64,000 nt of DNA from Ideonella oryzae (GTDB lineage: Bacteria > Pseudomonadota > Gammaproteobacteria > Burkholderiales > Burkholderiaceae_C), in NCBI RefSeq assembly GCF_024055665.1, contig NZ_JAMXMC010000001.1, positions 310,001-374,000 of the forward strand, in the 5' to 3' direction. Positions 16,171 through 25,401 of this stretch are shown here, one piece after another; position 1 is the stretch's first letter; the number at the start of each line of letters is the position of its first letter. A program made the translations under genes and the position numbers. Under the pieces are notes generated by a model. That model searched no databases and had not been told where the DNA came from. It was given only the letters and a program-made list of their open reading frames with translations.

Positions 16171-18360
16171 ATGACGCAATCCCGTCGCCACTTCCTCCGC
16201 TCGCTGGCAGGCACCGCCGGTGCCGCCACCGCGTTCTCTGCCTTCCCTCCCGCCATCCAACGCGCGCTGGCCATTCCGGCCAACCAGCGCACCGGCACGA
16301 TCCAGGACGTCGAGTACATCGTCATCCTGATGCAGGAAAACCGCTCCTTCGACCACTACTTCGGTGGCCTCAACGGCGTACGCGGCTTCGCCGATCCCTT
16401 CCCCATCCCCGTGCCGAACAGCGGTGACATCGCCGGCAAGACGGTCTGGTCGCAGCCCAACGCCAGCGAGGGCGCCGCGCCCTCGGTCATCGCCCCGTTC
16501 CACATCAACACGGTGCAGACCTTCGAGTACATGCGGGTGAGCGGCACGCCGCACAGCTGGTCCGACGCCCAGCACGCCTGGGACCACGGCCGCATGAGCC
16601 AGTGGACGACCTACAAGAACAACCACGCGATGGCCTACTTCGGCGCGAAGGACATGCCCTTCCAATACGCGCTGGCCAACGCCTTCACGATTTGCGACGC
16701 CTATCACTGCGCCTCGCAGACCGGCACCAACACCAACCGTCTGTTCCAGTGGACCGGCACCAACGACGGCCTGGGTAAGGGCAACGGCCCGGCCACCTAC
16801 AACGACTACGACTGGTTCGATGCCGACAACGGCGATGGTGGCTACACCTGGACCACCTACCCCGAACGTCTCGAGGCCGCCGGCATCAGCTGGCAGGTCT
16901 ACGAGAACATGGACGACAACTTCACCGACAACCCGCTGGCGGGCTTCCACAGCTTCCGTGACGCCTGGTTCCAGCGGCCGGGCTACTCCGAAGCGCTGCG
17001 CCAGCGTGGCGTCAGCACCCGCGACCTGGACAAGCTCAAGGAGGACGTGCTGAACGGCACGCTGCCGCAGGTGAGCTTCATCGTCGCCACCGCCGAAGGC
17101 TCGGAGCACCCCGGCCCCTCCAGCCCCGCCCAGGGCGCGGAATACACCGCCCAGGTGCTGGACGCGCTCACCGCCAATCCGGACGTCTGGAGCAAGACCG
17201 TCCTGATCCTGAACTTCGACGAGAACGACGGCTTCTTCGACCACGTGCCGCCGCCGGCCCCGCCGTCCTATGTGAGCTGGAACGCCGACCCGGCGCAGGC
17301 GGTGCTGGCCGGTGCCAGCACCGTGGACACCACGGCCGAGTACCACGAGATCCTGGTCAGCTACCACAACACGCCCAGCGAGGCCGAGCTGCTGCACCGG
17401 CCCTACGGCCTGGGCCCGCGGGTGCCGATGTACGTCATCTCGCCCTGGAGCAAGGGCGGCTGGGTCAACTCGCAGGTGTTCGACCACACCTCGGTGCTGC
17501 AGTTCATCGAGAAGCGCTTTGGCGTGAAGGAGACCAACATCTCCGCCTGGCGCCGGGCCGTCTGCGGCGACCTGACCAGCGCCCTCAACTTCACCAGCCC
17601 GAACGACGACAGCTTCCTGGCCAGCCTGCCGGACACCACCGCCCTGGCGGCCAAGGCGCGCGCCCTGCCGGGCCGCACCACGCCCGTGCCGCCCAGCGAC
17701 GCCCAGATGCCCGAGCAGGCCCAGGGCGTGCGCCCCTCGCGGGCCCTGCCCTATGAGCTGCACACGCACGCCACGGTGGCGCCGGCCGACCAGCAGGTGA
17801 CGCTGGACTTCGCCAACACCGGCAGCGCCGCCGCCGTGTTCCACGTCTACGACCGCCTGCACCTGGATGCCCAGCCGCGCCGCTACACGGTCGAGGCAGG
17901 CAAGCAGCTGCAGGGTGTGTGGTCGCTGGCGGCCGACCAGGGCGCCTACGACCTGTGGGTGCTGGGCCCGAATGGCTACCACCGCCACTTCACCGGCAGC
18001 GCCAGCGCGATCGCCAGCGCCAGCCAGCCCAACCCCGAGCTGAAGACCTGCTACGACGTGGCCAACGGCGACCTGCAGCTGAGCCTGCACAACACCGGCA
18101 CGGCGGCCTGCACCTTCCAGATCACCGCCAACGCCTACCTGAGCACCAGCGCGAAGAAGCGCACGGTGCAGCCAGGCGCTACCGAGACCTTCATCTGGGG
18201 CCTGAAGGACAGCGGCCACTGGTACGACTTCAGCGTGACCGTGGACGGGTTGAGCGGCTACAGCCGGCGCGTGGCGGGCCGTGTCGAGACCGGCAAGGAC
18301 TCGGTGAGCGATCCGGCCATGCACGGCACGGCGGTGGCCGATCAGCTCAAGGTGGGCTGA
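16171..18360 (+). CDS. plcN: Phosphocholine-specific phospholipase C, Tat-exported
   Basis: Hydrolyses phosphatidylcholine-type lipids outside the cytoplasm to diacylglycerol and phosphocholine. The 729-residue product has a twin-arginine signal (SRRHFLRSLAGTAGAA), the phosphoesterase active-site start YIVILMQENRSFDHYFG (about residues 49-65), and later NFDENDGFFDHVPPP near residue 350. Two C-terminal repeats of the bacterial phospholipase C domain occupy about residues 520-720. Length is typical of the Pseudomonas/Burkholderia PlcH/PlcN family; which of the two cannot be told, so the symbol is indicative. No plcR chaperone genes follow; the next gene is a DeoR-type regulator. Confidence 0.9.
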   Translation: MTQSRRHFLRSLAGTAGAATAFSAFPPAIQRALAIPANQRTGTIQDVEYIVILMQENRSFDHYFGGLNGVRGFADPFPIPVPNSGDIAGKTVWSQPNASEGAAPSVIAPFHINTVQTFEYMRVSGTPHSWSDAQHAWDHGRMSQWTTYKNNHAMAYFGAKDMPFQYALANAFTICDAYHCASQTGTNTNRLFQWTGTNDGLGKGNGPATYNDYDWFDADNGDGGYTWTTYPERLEAAGISWQVYENMDDNFTDNPLAGFHSFRDAWFQRPGYSEALRQRGVSTRDLDKLKEDVLNGTLPQVSFIVATAEGSEHPGPSSPAQGAEYTAQVLDALTANPDVWSKTVLILNFDENDGFFDHVPPPAPPSYVSWNADPAQAVLAGASTVDTTAEYHEILVSYHNTPSEAELLHRPYGLGPRVPMYVISPWSKGGWVNSQVFDHTSVLQFIEKRFGVKETNISAWRRAVCGDLTSALNFTSPNDDSFLASLPDTTALAAKARALPGRTTPVPPSDAQMPEQAQGVRPSRALPYELHTHATVAPADQQVTLDFANTGSAAAVFHVYDRLHLDAQPRRYTVEAGKQLQGVWSLAADQGAYDLWVLGPNGYHRHFTGSASAIASASQPNPELKTCYDVANGDLQLSLHNTGTAACTFQITANAYLSTSAKKRTVQPGATETFIWGLKDSGHWYDFSVTVDGLSGYSRRVAGRVETGKDSVSDPAMHGTAVADQLKVG

Positions 18361-18422
18361 GCATGCCGGGGCGGGCCGGCGTGCGGCCCGCAGCCGGCCC
18401 ATCCTGCGGCATCATCGCGCCC

Positions 18423-19199
18423 ATGCTGCAAGAGGAACGCCACCAGCGCATCCGCGCCCTGCTCGCCAGCGCCGAGCTGGTGACCACGGAACGGATCGCC
18501 CAGGACCTGGGTGTCTCGCGGGAGACCGTGCGACGCGATGTCGTGGCCCTGGAGGCGCTGGGCGCGCTGCGCCGCGTGCATGGCGGCGTGCAGCGCGCCA
18601 GCGCCCTGCCCGAGCCGCCGCTGCAGCAGCGGGCCCGCGCCCACCTGCTGGAGAAGCGGGCCATCGTGCGGGCTGCGGCCCGGCTGCTGCAGCCCGGTCA
18701 GACGGTGTTCATCGACGCCGGCAGCACGGTCTCGCTGCTGGCCGATGAGCTGGCCTCGCTGCGCGGGCTGACCGTGATCACCAACTCGCTGGACGTGGCG
18801 CAAAAGCTGGTGGCCGATGACACGGCCGCCCAGTGCCGCCACACGGTGCGGCTGCTGGGCGGCCAGCCCCGGCCCAGCACCGGTGCCACCTACGGGGACG
18901 CGACCGTGGCCGCCATCCTGGACCAGCGCGCCGACTGGGCCATGCTCTCGCCGGTGGGCATCAGCGTGGAACTGGGCGCCAGCAGCTACGAGTTGCACGA
19001 GGCCGAGGTTGCCCGCGCCATGTCCCGGCAGGCCAACCACACGGTGATCCTGGCGGACCACAGCAAACTCGGCCAGAGCAGCCGGGTGAGCTTCTGCCCG
19101 CTGGAGCGCATCGAGCGGCTGATCACCGACGCCCGCGCCGCCAAGACCGCTGGCCATGCGGCCCTCAGCCGCGCGGGCTGCCCCATCGTGCTGGCCTGA
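18423..19199 (+). CDS. DeoR/GlpR-family transcriptional regulator
   Basis: A 258-residue repressor-type regulator. The N-terminal winged helix is typical (RHQRIRALLASAELVTTERIAQ, then DLGVSRETVRRDVVALEALGALRRVHGG, residues 6-57), and the C-terminal sugar-phosphate sensor domain shows VFIDAGSTVSLLADELA and ADHSKLGQSS. DeoR proteins usually sense phosphorylated sugars or glycerol phosphate; here a link to lipid head-group breakdown products from the upstream phospholipase is possible but only inferred. The ATG at 18423 was chosen because the DeoR homology starts there; the frame is open upstream only within the phospholipase gene. It converges on the copper genes. Confidence 0.9.
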   Translation: MLQEERHQRIRALLASAELVTTERIAQDLGVSRETVRRDVVALEALGALRRVHGGVQRASALPEPPLQQRARAHLLEKRAIVRAAARLLQPGQTVFIDAGSTVSLLADELASLRGLTVITNSLDVAQKLVADDTAAQCRHTVRLLGGQPRPSTGATYGDATVAAILDQRADWAMLSPVGISVELGASSYELHEAEVARAMSRQANHTVILADHSKLGQSSRVSFCPLERIERLITDARAAKTAGHAALSRAGCPIVLA

Positions 19200-19217
19200 T
19201 CCACCGGCCGGCACCGT

Positions 19218-19718
19218 TCAGCCGCCCGTCTTCGGCACGGGGTAGGACGCCCACACCGTCTCGCGGCCCTGGGCATCCACCAGGAAGACCTCGTAGGGGT
19301 CCTGGCGGCCCGGCACGTCCATGCCGGGTGAACTCGGCGGCATGCTGGGCACGGCTAGGCCGACGGCGCGCGGCCGGCTGGCCAGCAGGCGCTTGACCTC
19401 GGCCGCCGGCACATGGCCTTCCACCACATAGCCGTCCACCAGCGCGGTGTGGCAGCTGGCAAAGCGGTCGGGCAGGCCGTGCTGGCGCCGGATGGCGCCG
19501 GGGAAGTCCACCGCGTGCAGCGTGACCGGGAAGCCGGCCGCGCGCATGTGGTCGGCCCAGGCGCCGCAGCAGCCACAGGAGGGGTTCTTGTAGACCTCCA
19601 CGCGGGGCAGCGGCGCTGCAGCCCGCGCGGGGCGGGCCATGCCCACCAGGGTGACGAGGCCGGCGGCCAGCCACTGGCGGCGGCCCAGGGCCGCGGTGAG
19701 GACGGTCTTGGTCTTCAT
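19218..19718 (-). CDS. copG: DUF411 copper-binding protein (CopG family)
   Basis: A 166-residue periplasmic protein with a thioredoxin-like DUF411 domain. It has a signal sequence (RRQWLAAGLVTLVGMARPARA) and then VEVYKNPSCGCCGAW, the cysteine cluster that binds copper in CopG proteins. Other marks are ASCHTALVDGYVVEGHVPAAEVKRLL and GLAVPSMPPSSPGMD. I chose the ATG at 19718, since GGAG lies 7 bp upstream; the in-frame ATG two codons earlier is too close to it. It is the last gene of the copper cassette, 25 bp after the multicopper oxidase. Confidence 0.9.
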   Translation of the reverse strand: MKTKTVLTAALGRRQWLAAGLVTLVGMARPARAAAPLPRVEVYKNPSCGCCGAWADHMRAAGFPVTLHAVDFPGAIRRQHGLPDRFASCHTALVDGYVVEGHVPAAEVKRLLASRPRAVGLAVPSMPPSSPGMDVPGRQDPYEVFLVDAQGRETVWASYPVPKTGG

Positions 19719-19743
19719 GGTCATTCTCCGGTTCGGGCTGCGT

Positions 19744-21117
19744 TCAGTGCGCCATGGGCATGTCGGCCCCGGGCTTGTGCACATGCATCGTGTGGTCATC
19801 GGCCGGTGGGGCCGGGGCGCGGGTGGGTTCGGGCAGCTCGGCGGTGTACTCGCTGGCCAGGGTACCGGCCGGGTGGCGGTACCAGCCGGGGTCACGGTGG
19901 TCGCCCGGTTTCAGGTCGTCGCGCACCTTCACCACGCTGAACATGCCGCCCATGCCCACCGGGCCGAAGGGCCCCTGGCCGGTCATCATCGGCAGGGTGT
20001 TGTCCGGCAGGGGCATCTCCATCTGCGCCATCTCGTGCATGCCGTGTTCGCCCATGGCCATGTAGTCGGGCACCAGGGCGGCCACCTTCTTCGCCAGTTC
20101 CTTCTGCGCCACGCCGATCATCGTGGGCACGCTGTGGCCCATCGCGTTCATCGTGTGGTGGCTCTTGTGGCAGTGGATGGCCCAGTCGCCGGCGACGGCA
20201 TCGAACTCGATGGCACGCATCTGGCCCACCGCCACATCGGTCGTCACCTCGGGCCAGCGGGCACTGGCGGGCACCCAGCCACCGTCGGTGCCGGTCACCT
20301 CGAAGTGCGGGCCGTGCATGTGGATGGGGTGGTTGGTCATCGTCAGGTTGCCCACCCGGATGCGCACCCGCTCGCCGCTGCGGGCCACGAAGGGATCGAT
20401 GCCGGGGAAGGCCCGGCTGTTCCAGGTCCACAGGTTGAAGTCCAGCATGGTGTTCACGCGGGGCGTGGCGCTGCCGGGCTCGATGTCGTAGGCGTTCAGG
20501 ATGAAGCCGTAGTCGCGGTCCACCCGGTGCTGGCGCGGGTTCTTCGGGTGCACGATGAACAGGCCCATCATGCCCATCGCCATCTGCAGCATCTCGTCCG
20601 CATGCGGGTGGTACATGAAGGTGCCGGCGCGCTGCAGCGTGAACTCGTACATCCAGGTCTTGCCCACCGCGATGGGCGGCTGGGTCAGGCCGGCCACGCC
20701 GTCCATGCCCGAGGGCACGAGGATGCCGTGCCAGTGCACGGTGGTCGGCTCGGGCAGCTTGTTGGTCACGAAGATGCGGATGCGGTCGCCTTCCACCGCC
20801 TCGATCGTCGGGCCGGGGCTCTGGCCGTTGTAGCCCCACAGCTGGGCGGTCATGCCTGGGGCGATCTCGCGCACCACCGGCTCGGCCACCAGGTGGAATT
20901 CCTTCACCCCGTCCTTCATGCGCCAGGGCAAGGACCAGCCGTTGAGCGTGACCAGGGGCTGGAAGGGCCGGCCGTTGGGCGGCGGGGGCGGCACCTGGGT
21001 TTCGGGCGAGGTCTGGGTGGCGGCCTCGGGCAGCAGCGCGGCGCCGGCGCGGCTGACGGCGGCCGCGCCCAGCAGGGTGGCACCCGCCGTGCGGAAGAAG
21101 TCTCTGCGTGCGGTCAT
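19744..21117 (-). CDS. copA: Multicopper oxidase, CopA/CueO type
   Basis: A 457-residue exported multicopper oxidase that probably oxidises Cu(I) in the periplasm. It begins with a Tat signal (MTARRDFFRTAGATLLGAAA). All four copper-ligand motifs are present: HWHG (about residue 128), HPHAD (about 168), HPIHMHG (about 265) and HCHKSHHTMN (about 318). A Met/His-rich C-terminal region (GEHGMHEMAQMEMPLPDN, then MHVHKPGADMPMAH) could bind extra copper. It lies 9 bp after the outer-membrane protein gene and 25 bp before copG. Confidence 0.93.
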   Translation of the reverse strand: MTARRDFFRTAGATLLGAAAVSRAGAALLPEAATQTSPETQVPPPPPNGRPFQPLVTLNGWSLPWRMKDGVKEFHLVAEPVVREIAPGMTAQLWGYNGQSPGPTIEAVEGDRIRIFVTNKLPEPTTVHWHGILVPSGMDGVAGLTQPPIAVGKTWMYEFTLQRAGTFMYHPHADEMLQMAMGMMGLFIVHPKNPRQHRVDRDYGFILNAYDIEPGSATPRVNTMLDFNLWTWNSRAFPGIDPFVARSGERVRIRVGNLTMTNHPIHMHGPHFEVTGTDGGWVPASARWPEVTTDVAVGQMRAIEFDAVAGDWAIHCHKSHHTMNAMGHSVPTMIGVAQKELAKKVAALVPDYMAMGEHGMHEMAQMEMPLPDNTLPMMTGQGPFGPVGMGGMFSVVKVRDDLKPGDHRDPGWYRHPAGTLASEYTAELPEPTRAPAPPADDHTMHVHKPGADMPMAH

Positions 21118-21126
21118 GGCAGGCTT

Positions 21127-22599
21127 TCAGTGGCCCGCGGCCGCGGTGGCCGGGGCGTCGGACAGGAGGGAGGCGGCCAGGTCGGCGGCATCGGCCGCAC
21201 GGGTGGGCACGCCGGCCAGGGCAGCCTGCAGGCGGGCATCGGCCTGCCAGAAGGCGCGCTGTGCCGCCAGGGCGGCACTGGCGGCCGCGGTGCGGCTGCG
21301 GGCGTCGTCCAGCAGCTCGCTCGTGCCGATCAGCATGCCGTTGTAGCGCAGCAGCATCTCGTCGGCGATCTTCTGGCGCAGCGGCAGCAGCTCGCGGCTG
21401 TGGACCTGGGCCGCGTCATAGGCACTGCGGTAGGCCGCATAGGCCTCGCGCACCTCGGATCGGGCCTCCAGCGCCACCTGGGCGGTGCGGTGCAGGGCCT
21501 GGCGGTAGCGGGCCTCGGCATCGGCGCGGCGGGTGCTGCCGAAGTCGAACAGCGGGAGCTCCAGCGTCAGCTCGGCCCCGCGCTGGGTGGGCTCGCCGCG
21601 GGCGTGCTTGTCCTGCACCCCGGCCTCCAGCACGTTGACCCAGCTTGTCGCGCGGCTCAGGCCCAGGTCCTGGGCGGTGGCCTCGGCGGCGAGGCGGGCC
21701 ATCTGCACGTCCAGGCGCTGGTCGATCGCGGCCTGCTCGGCCTCGCTCAGGCTGCGCGGCTGGTTCGGCAGCGCGGGCAGGTGCTCCGGCAGGCTCAGGC
21801 GGGGGGCGTCGGCGTCCAGCCCCAGGGCGCGCACCAGGCGCTCGCGGGCAGCCAGGGCCGCCTGTCGGGCCTGGGCCCCCTGCAGCCGGGTTTCGGTCTG
21901 GAAGGCCTGTTCGCGCAGCTGGGTCAGCGCCGGCACATTGCCGGCCCGGGCCATGGCCTGGACCAGCTCGGCGGCGGTGTCGGCCACGGCCTGCAGGCGG
22001 TCCTGCAGCGCCAGTTGCTGCTGCACCGCCACCGCATCCACCCAGGCCTGGCGGGCCGCCAGCCCCTGGCCGACCGCGGCCACGGCGGCCTGCCACTGCG
22101 CGCTGCGCCACTGGCGCTCAGCCACGCCATCGCGCACCGGCCAGGCCAGCCAGCCCAGCAGGTCCACGGTCAGGGCGCGGTCGACTTCCAACGCGCCGCC
22201 GCCGGCCAGGCGGCCCAGCGACAGCACCGGGTTGGGCAGGCGCCCGGCGCGCACCCGCTCGGCCTCGGCCTGGGCCAACTCGTCGAAACGGGCTTGCAGG
22301 CCCGGCTGCTGGATCAGCGCCAACTCGACAGCCTGGTCGGCCCCCAGGGGCTGGGCCAGCAGGGCCTGGACGCGGGCCTGCACGGCCTCGGGCACGGTGT
22401 CCGTGCCATGGGCCTGCGGCGTCTGGCCGGTGCGGGCCTGGGTCAGGGCCGCGACCTCGTCCATGCCGCCATTGCCGGAAAAGGTGGCGCAGCCGGCCAG
22501 CACGGCCAGGCTCAGCGCCGACAGGGACAGGCGCAGCCCGCGGCGGCGCCTGGACACCGGCGGGCGCCATGCCCTTCCGGTGGGTTCAATCGGAAACAT
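21127..22599 (-). CDS. TolC-family outer-membrane efflux lipoprotein
   Basis: A 490-residue outer-membrane channel component with a lipoprotein signal (LSLSALSLAVLAGC, Cys near residue 36) and two coiled-coil outer membrane efflux repeats. It fits the CusC/NodT type of lipidated TolC proteins. The start ATG at 22599 has a GAAGGG ribosome binding site. It lies in the copper cassette, which lacks the inner-membrane RND pump and adaptor genes in this window. Either it pairs with a pump encoded elsewhere, or it works with the multicopper oxidase as CopB-like proteins do in other cassettes. Confidence 0.88.
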   Translation of the reverse strand: MFPIEPTGRAWRPPVSRRRRGLRLSLSALSLAVLAGCATFSGNGGMDEVAALTQARTGQTPQAHGTDTVPEAVQARVQALLAQPLGADQAVELALIQQPGLQARFDELAQAEAERVRAGRLPNPVLSLGRLAGGGALEVDRALTVDLLGWLAWPVRDGVAERQWRSAQWQAAVAAVGQGLAARQAWVDAVAVQQQLALQDRLQAVADTAAELVQAMARAGNVPALTQLREQAFQTETRLQGAQARQAALAARERLVRALGLDADAPRLSLPEHLPALPNQPRSLSEAEQAAIDQRLDVQMARLAAEATAQDLGLSRATSWVNVLEAGVQDKHARGEPTQRGAELTLELPLFDFGSTRRADAEARYRQALHRTAQVALEARSEVREAYAAYRSAYDAAQVHSRELLPLRQKIADEMLLRYNGMLIGTSELLDDARSRTAAASAALAAQRAFWQADARLQAALAGVPTRAADAADLAASLLSDAPATAAAGH

Positions 22600-22707
22600 C
22601 GCAAACCCTTCTGTTCGTCGGCCGCGCCCGGCGGGGCGGCCCTGGGACAGGCACCCAAGCGGGCGCCACAGAACGAAACCCCAGGCCTGGGCCAGGGCTT
22701 CGGGGGG

Positions 22708-23082
22708 TCAGCAGCGCCTGGGGGGGCGCTCGTCGGGCGCGCCCTGGAAGGCGGGCGCGGGCACCGTCAGCCGCGGATAGCGCACCGAGGCGATGGGCTG
22801 CGATCGCGGCACGCCCTCGACCCCGCGCGGCAGCACAGCCAGGCAGCAGGCCCCCGCGCTGGCGTGGCAGAGCGGGTTCGCGGCGTGGTCGGCGCCCGCG
22901 CTGTCGGGCATGGCGTGGGCCACCGCCCCATCCACCCCATCCGCCTGCAGGGCATGCAGGACGCAGGGGGCTTCCTGCGCGGGGGCCTCTGTCGGCAGGG
23001 GCGCCCAGGCCCAGCTGGCCCGCAGCGGCAGCAGCAGCAGGGCCAGCACCAGCACCAGAAGAACGCGCGCGGAAAAGGTCAC
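22708..23082 (-). CDS. Small secreted Cys/His/Met-containing protein, first gene of the copper cassette
   Basis: About 124 residues with a strong hydrophobic signal (VLLVLVLALLLLPLRASWAWA). The mature part contains scattered putative metal ligands: PCVLHAL, AVAHAMPD, ADHAANPLCHASAGACCLAV, ending DERPPRRC. Small secreted proteins of similar composition and ERPPR-like tails precede metal-efflux genes in other Burkholderiales, but I cannot assign a named family with confidence. The proposed start is a GTG at 23082 only about ten bases downstream of the -10 element, so the mRNA may be nearly leaderless or the true start may be further in. Confidence 0.65.
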   Translation of the reverse strand: MTFSARVLLVLVLALLLLPLRASWAWAPLPTEAPAQEAPCVLHALQADGVDGAVAHAMPDSAGADHAANPLCHASAGACCLAVLPRGVEGVPRSQPIASVRYPRLTVPAPAFQGAPDERPPRRC

Positions 23083-23091
23083 GATGTGCGG

Positions 23092-23122
23092 ACTTTAAAC
23101 CTTGCCGCAGTGGCAAGGTCAA
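23092..23122 (-). promoter_or_regulatory. MerR/CueR-type copper-responsive promoter
   Basis: On the minus strand TTGACC (-35, 23122-23117) and TAAAGT (-10, 23097-23092) are separated by 19 bp, the long spacer typical of MerR-family activated promoters. The spacer region carries a perfect dyad, ACCTTGCC (23119-23112 read in reverse) and GGCAAGGT, around a 5-bp centre. The layout closely resembles CueR sites in copA and cueO promoters. It directly precedes the copper cassette. No merR-family gene is in the window, so the regulator is encoded elsewhere. Confidence 0.88.
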
Positions 23123-23137
23123 GCCCCGGCAGGGCCC

Positions 23138-23743
23138 TCAGGGCATCGGGCGGACCAGACGCACCCAGTGGGTGGCGCGCTTGGGCTCCTCGCGCGGCTC
23201 GGCGGTGGACAGCGGGTCCACCGTCCAGGCATGGAGGAAACGCAGCTGCACCGCGTTGTCCTGGGTGCGGCCCTGCTCGATATTGCCGTAGTTGTAGGGG
23301 TTCACCTGGCTTTCGCCCACCACCCTGCTGTCGGTCCAGTACAGGCCGCGCGGCGCCTGGGGAAACAGCAGTGGCTGCAGTTGGGGTTCCTTGGACAGGC
23401 GGTTGGACAGACGGCGCAGATCGGCCACATGCGGCAGGCGCCAGGCCGGCCCCTGCGTCTGGCCCTTTTGCAACGCAGCAGCCTGGCGCATGGCAACTTC
23501 CTGGGCCAGGGGTGTGGCCTGACCGCTGCATTGGCGCCCGTTCCACTGCATGCCCTGCACACAGCGCGCCCAGACCAGGCCGGTGCGCTGGTCCAGCACA
23601 CCGGCCCCCTCATCCACCAGCGCAAAGCCGGCGGCGCGCATCTCCTCCGCAGGACCGGCCTGGGCGGCCGGTGTGCCGATCAGCCAGCCCAGCGCCAGAA
23701 GACCCACCCGCCAGCCTGAAAGGCCGACGCTGCTCTCCCTCAT
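23138..23743 (-). CDS. DUF1566 (Lcl-type) secreted protein
   Basis: A 201-residue protein with an N-terminal signal peptide (LALGWLIGTPAAQA) and a DUF1566 domain, shown by GAGVLDQRTGLVWARCVQGMQ, WRLPHVADLRRL and LYWTDSRVV. The domain is common in secreted and surface proteins of unknown role. The ATG at 23743 has GGGAG 8 bp upstream and overlaps the yggL stop codon (ATGA), so the two genes are translationally coupled. It is on the same strand as the copper cassette but the CueR-type promoter lies after its stop codon. Confidence 0.8.
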   Translation of the reverse strand: MRESSVGLSGWRVGLLALGWLIGTPAAQAGPAEEMRAAGFALVDEGAGVLDQRTGLVWARCVQGMQWNGRQCSGQATPLAQEVAMRQAAALQKGQTQGPAWRLPHVADLRRLSNRLSKEPQLQPLLFPQAPRGLYWTDSRVVGESQVNPYNYGNIEQGRTQDNAVQLRFLHAWTVDPLSTAEPREEPKRATHWVRLVRPMP

Positions 23744-24120
23744 CGATGGGTCTCCCGGGCCGGCGCATACCAGGCATCCTCCAGCGGGCCGACCACCGCG
23801 CGTTCCACGCCGGGACGGGCCTGCAGCCAGTCGCGCACCGCGGCGCGGTCGGCCTCGGTGGCTGAGCCGCTGCCAAAGCGCATCACGAAACCCTCCTCGT
23901 GCCCGCAAAAGGCCAGGGCGCGGGGCACGATCAGCTCGGTGAGGAAGGCGTCCCAGAACTCGTCGCAGGCCTTGGAACTCAACGCCGGGCTCAAGCGGAT
24001 GCTGACCGGGAAGCCAACCTCCTGGAACTCGCCGATGCGCAGCTTCTTCTCCAGCCGCCGGCTGCGTTGGCGAACGGGAGGCGGCAGGGGCTTGTCGGTG
24101 CTCTTGGGGCGCTGAACCAT
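23740..24120 (-). CDS. yggL: YggL family (DUF469) protein
   Basis: A 126-residue protein matching YggL: RSRRLEKKLRIGEFQEVGFPVSI is nearly the family consensus, and FLTELIVPRALAFCG and the C-terminal VRDWLQARPGVERAVVGPLEDAWY fit its core. YggL-type proteins have been described as binding the 50S ribosomal subunit. It is cytoplasmic. The gene overlaps the DUF1566 gene by 4 bp, an odd pairing of a ribosome-associated protein with a secreted one. Confidence 0.88.
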   Translation of the reverse strand: MVQRPKSTDKPLPPPVRQRSRRLEKKLRIGEFQEVGFPVSIRLSPALSSKACDEFWDAFLTELIVPRALAFCGHEEGFVMRFGSGSATEADRAAVRDWLQARPGVERAVVGPLEDAWYAPARETHR

Positions 24121-24176
24121 GGTGATGGCGGCTGGAAGAGGTTTCGCAACGATTGTGCCTGCTCACCGCCCGGGCC

Positions 24177-24197
24177 GGCGCTTCAAAGGCGCTTCAA
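24177..24197. repeat. Tandem direct repeat with 11-bp period
   Basis: GGCGCTTCAA occurs at 24177-24186 and again at 24188-24197, separated by a single A, in the divergent gap between yggL and the metallophosphoesterase gene. Two identical half-sites one helical turn apart are the usual form of a head-to-tail response-regulator site, but a simple duplication is also possible. Confidence 0.45.
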
Positions 24198-24267
24198 TTC
24201 AGGGCCGGACCGCGGGCGAAGCCGCACTGCCCTTGATTTCGGACAATCCATCCCCATCTGCCATGGA

Positions 24268-25378
<1,111 letters not shown>

Positions 25379-25401
<23 letters not shown>

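Noticed and set aside
15871-18402. Minus-strand open frame of 843 codons opposite phospholipase C
   Set aside because: The plus-strand gene has Tat signal and catalytic motifs; the antisense frame has none and extends through the intergenic promoter area.
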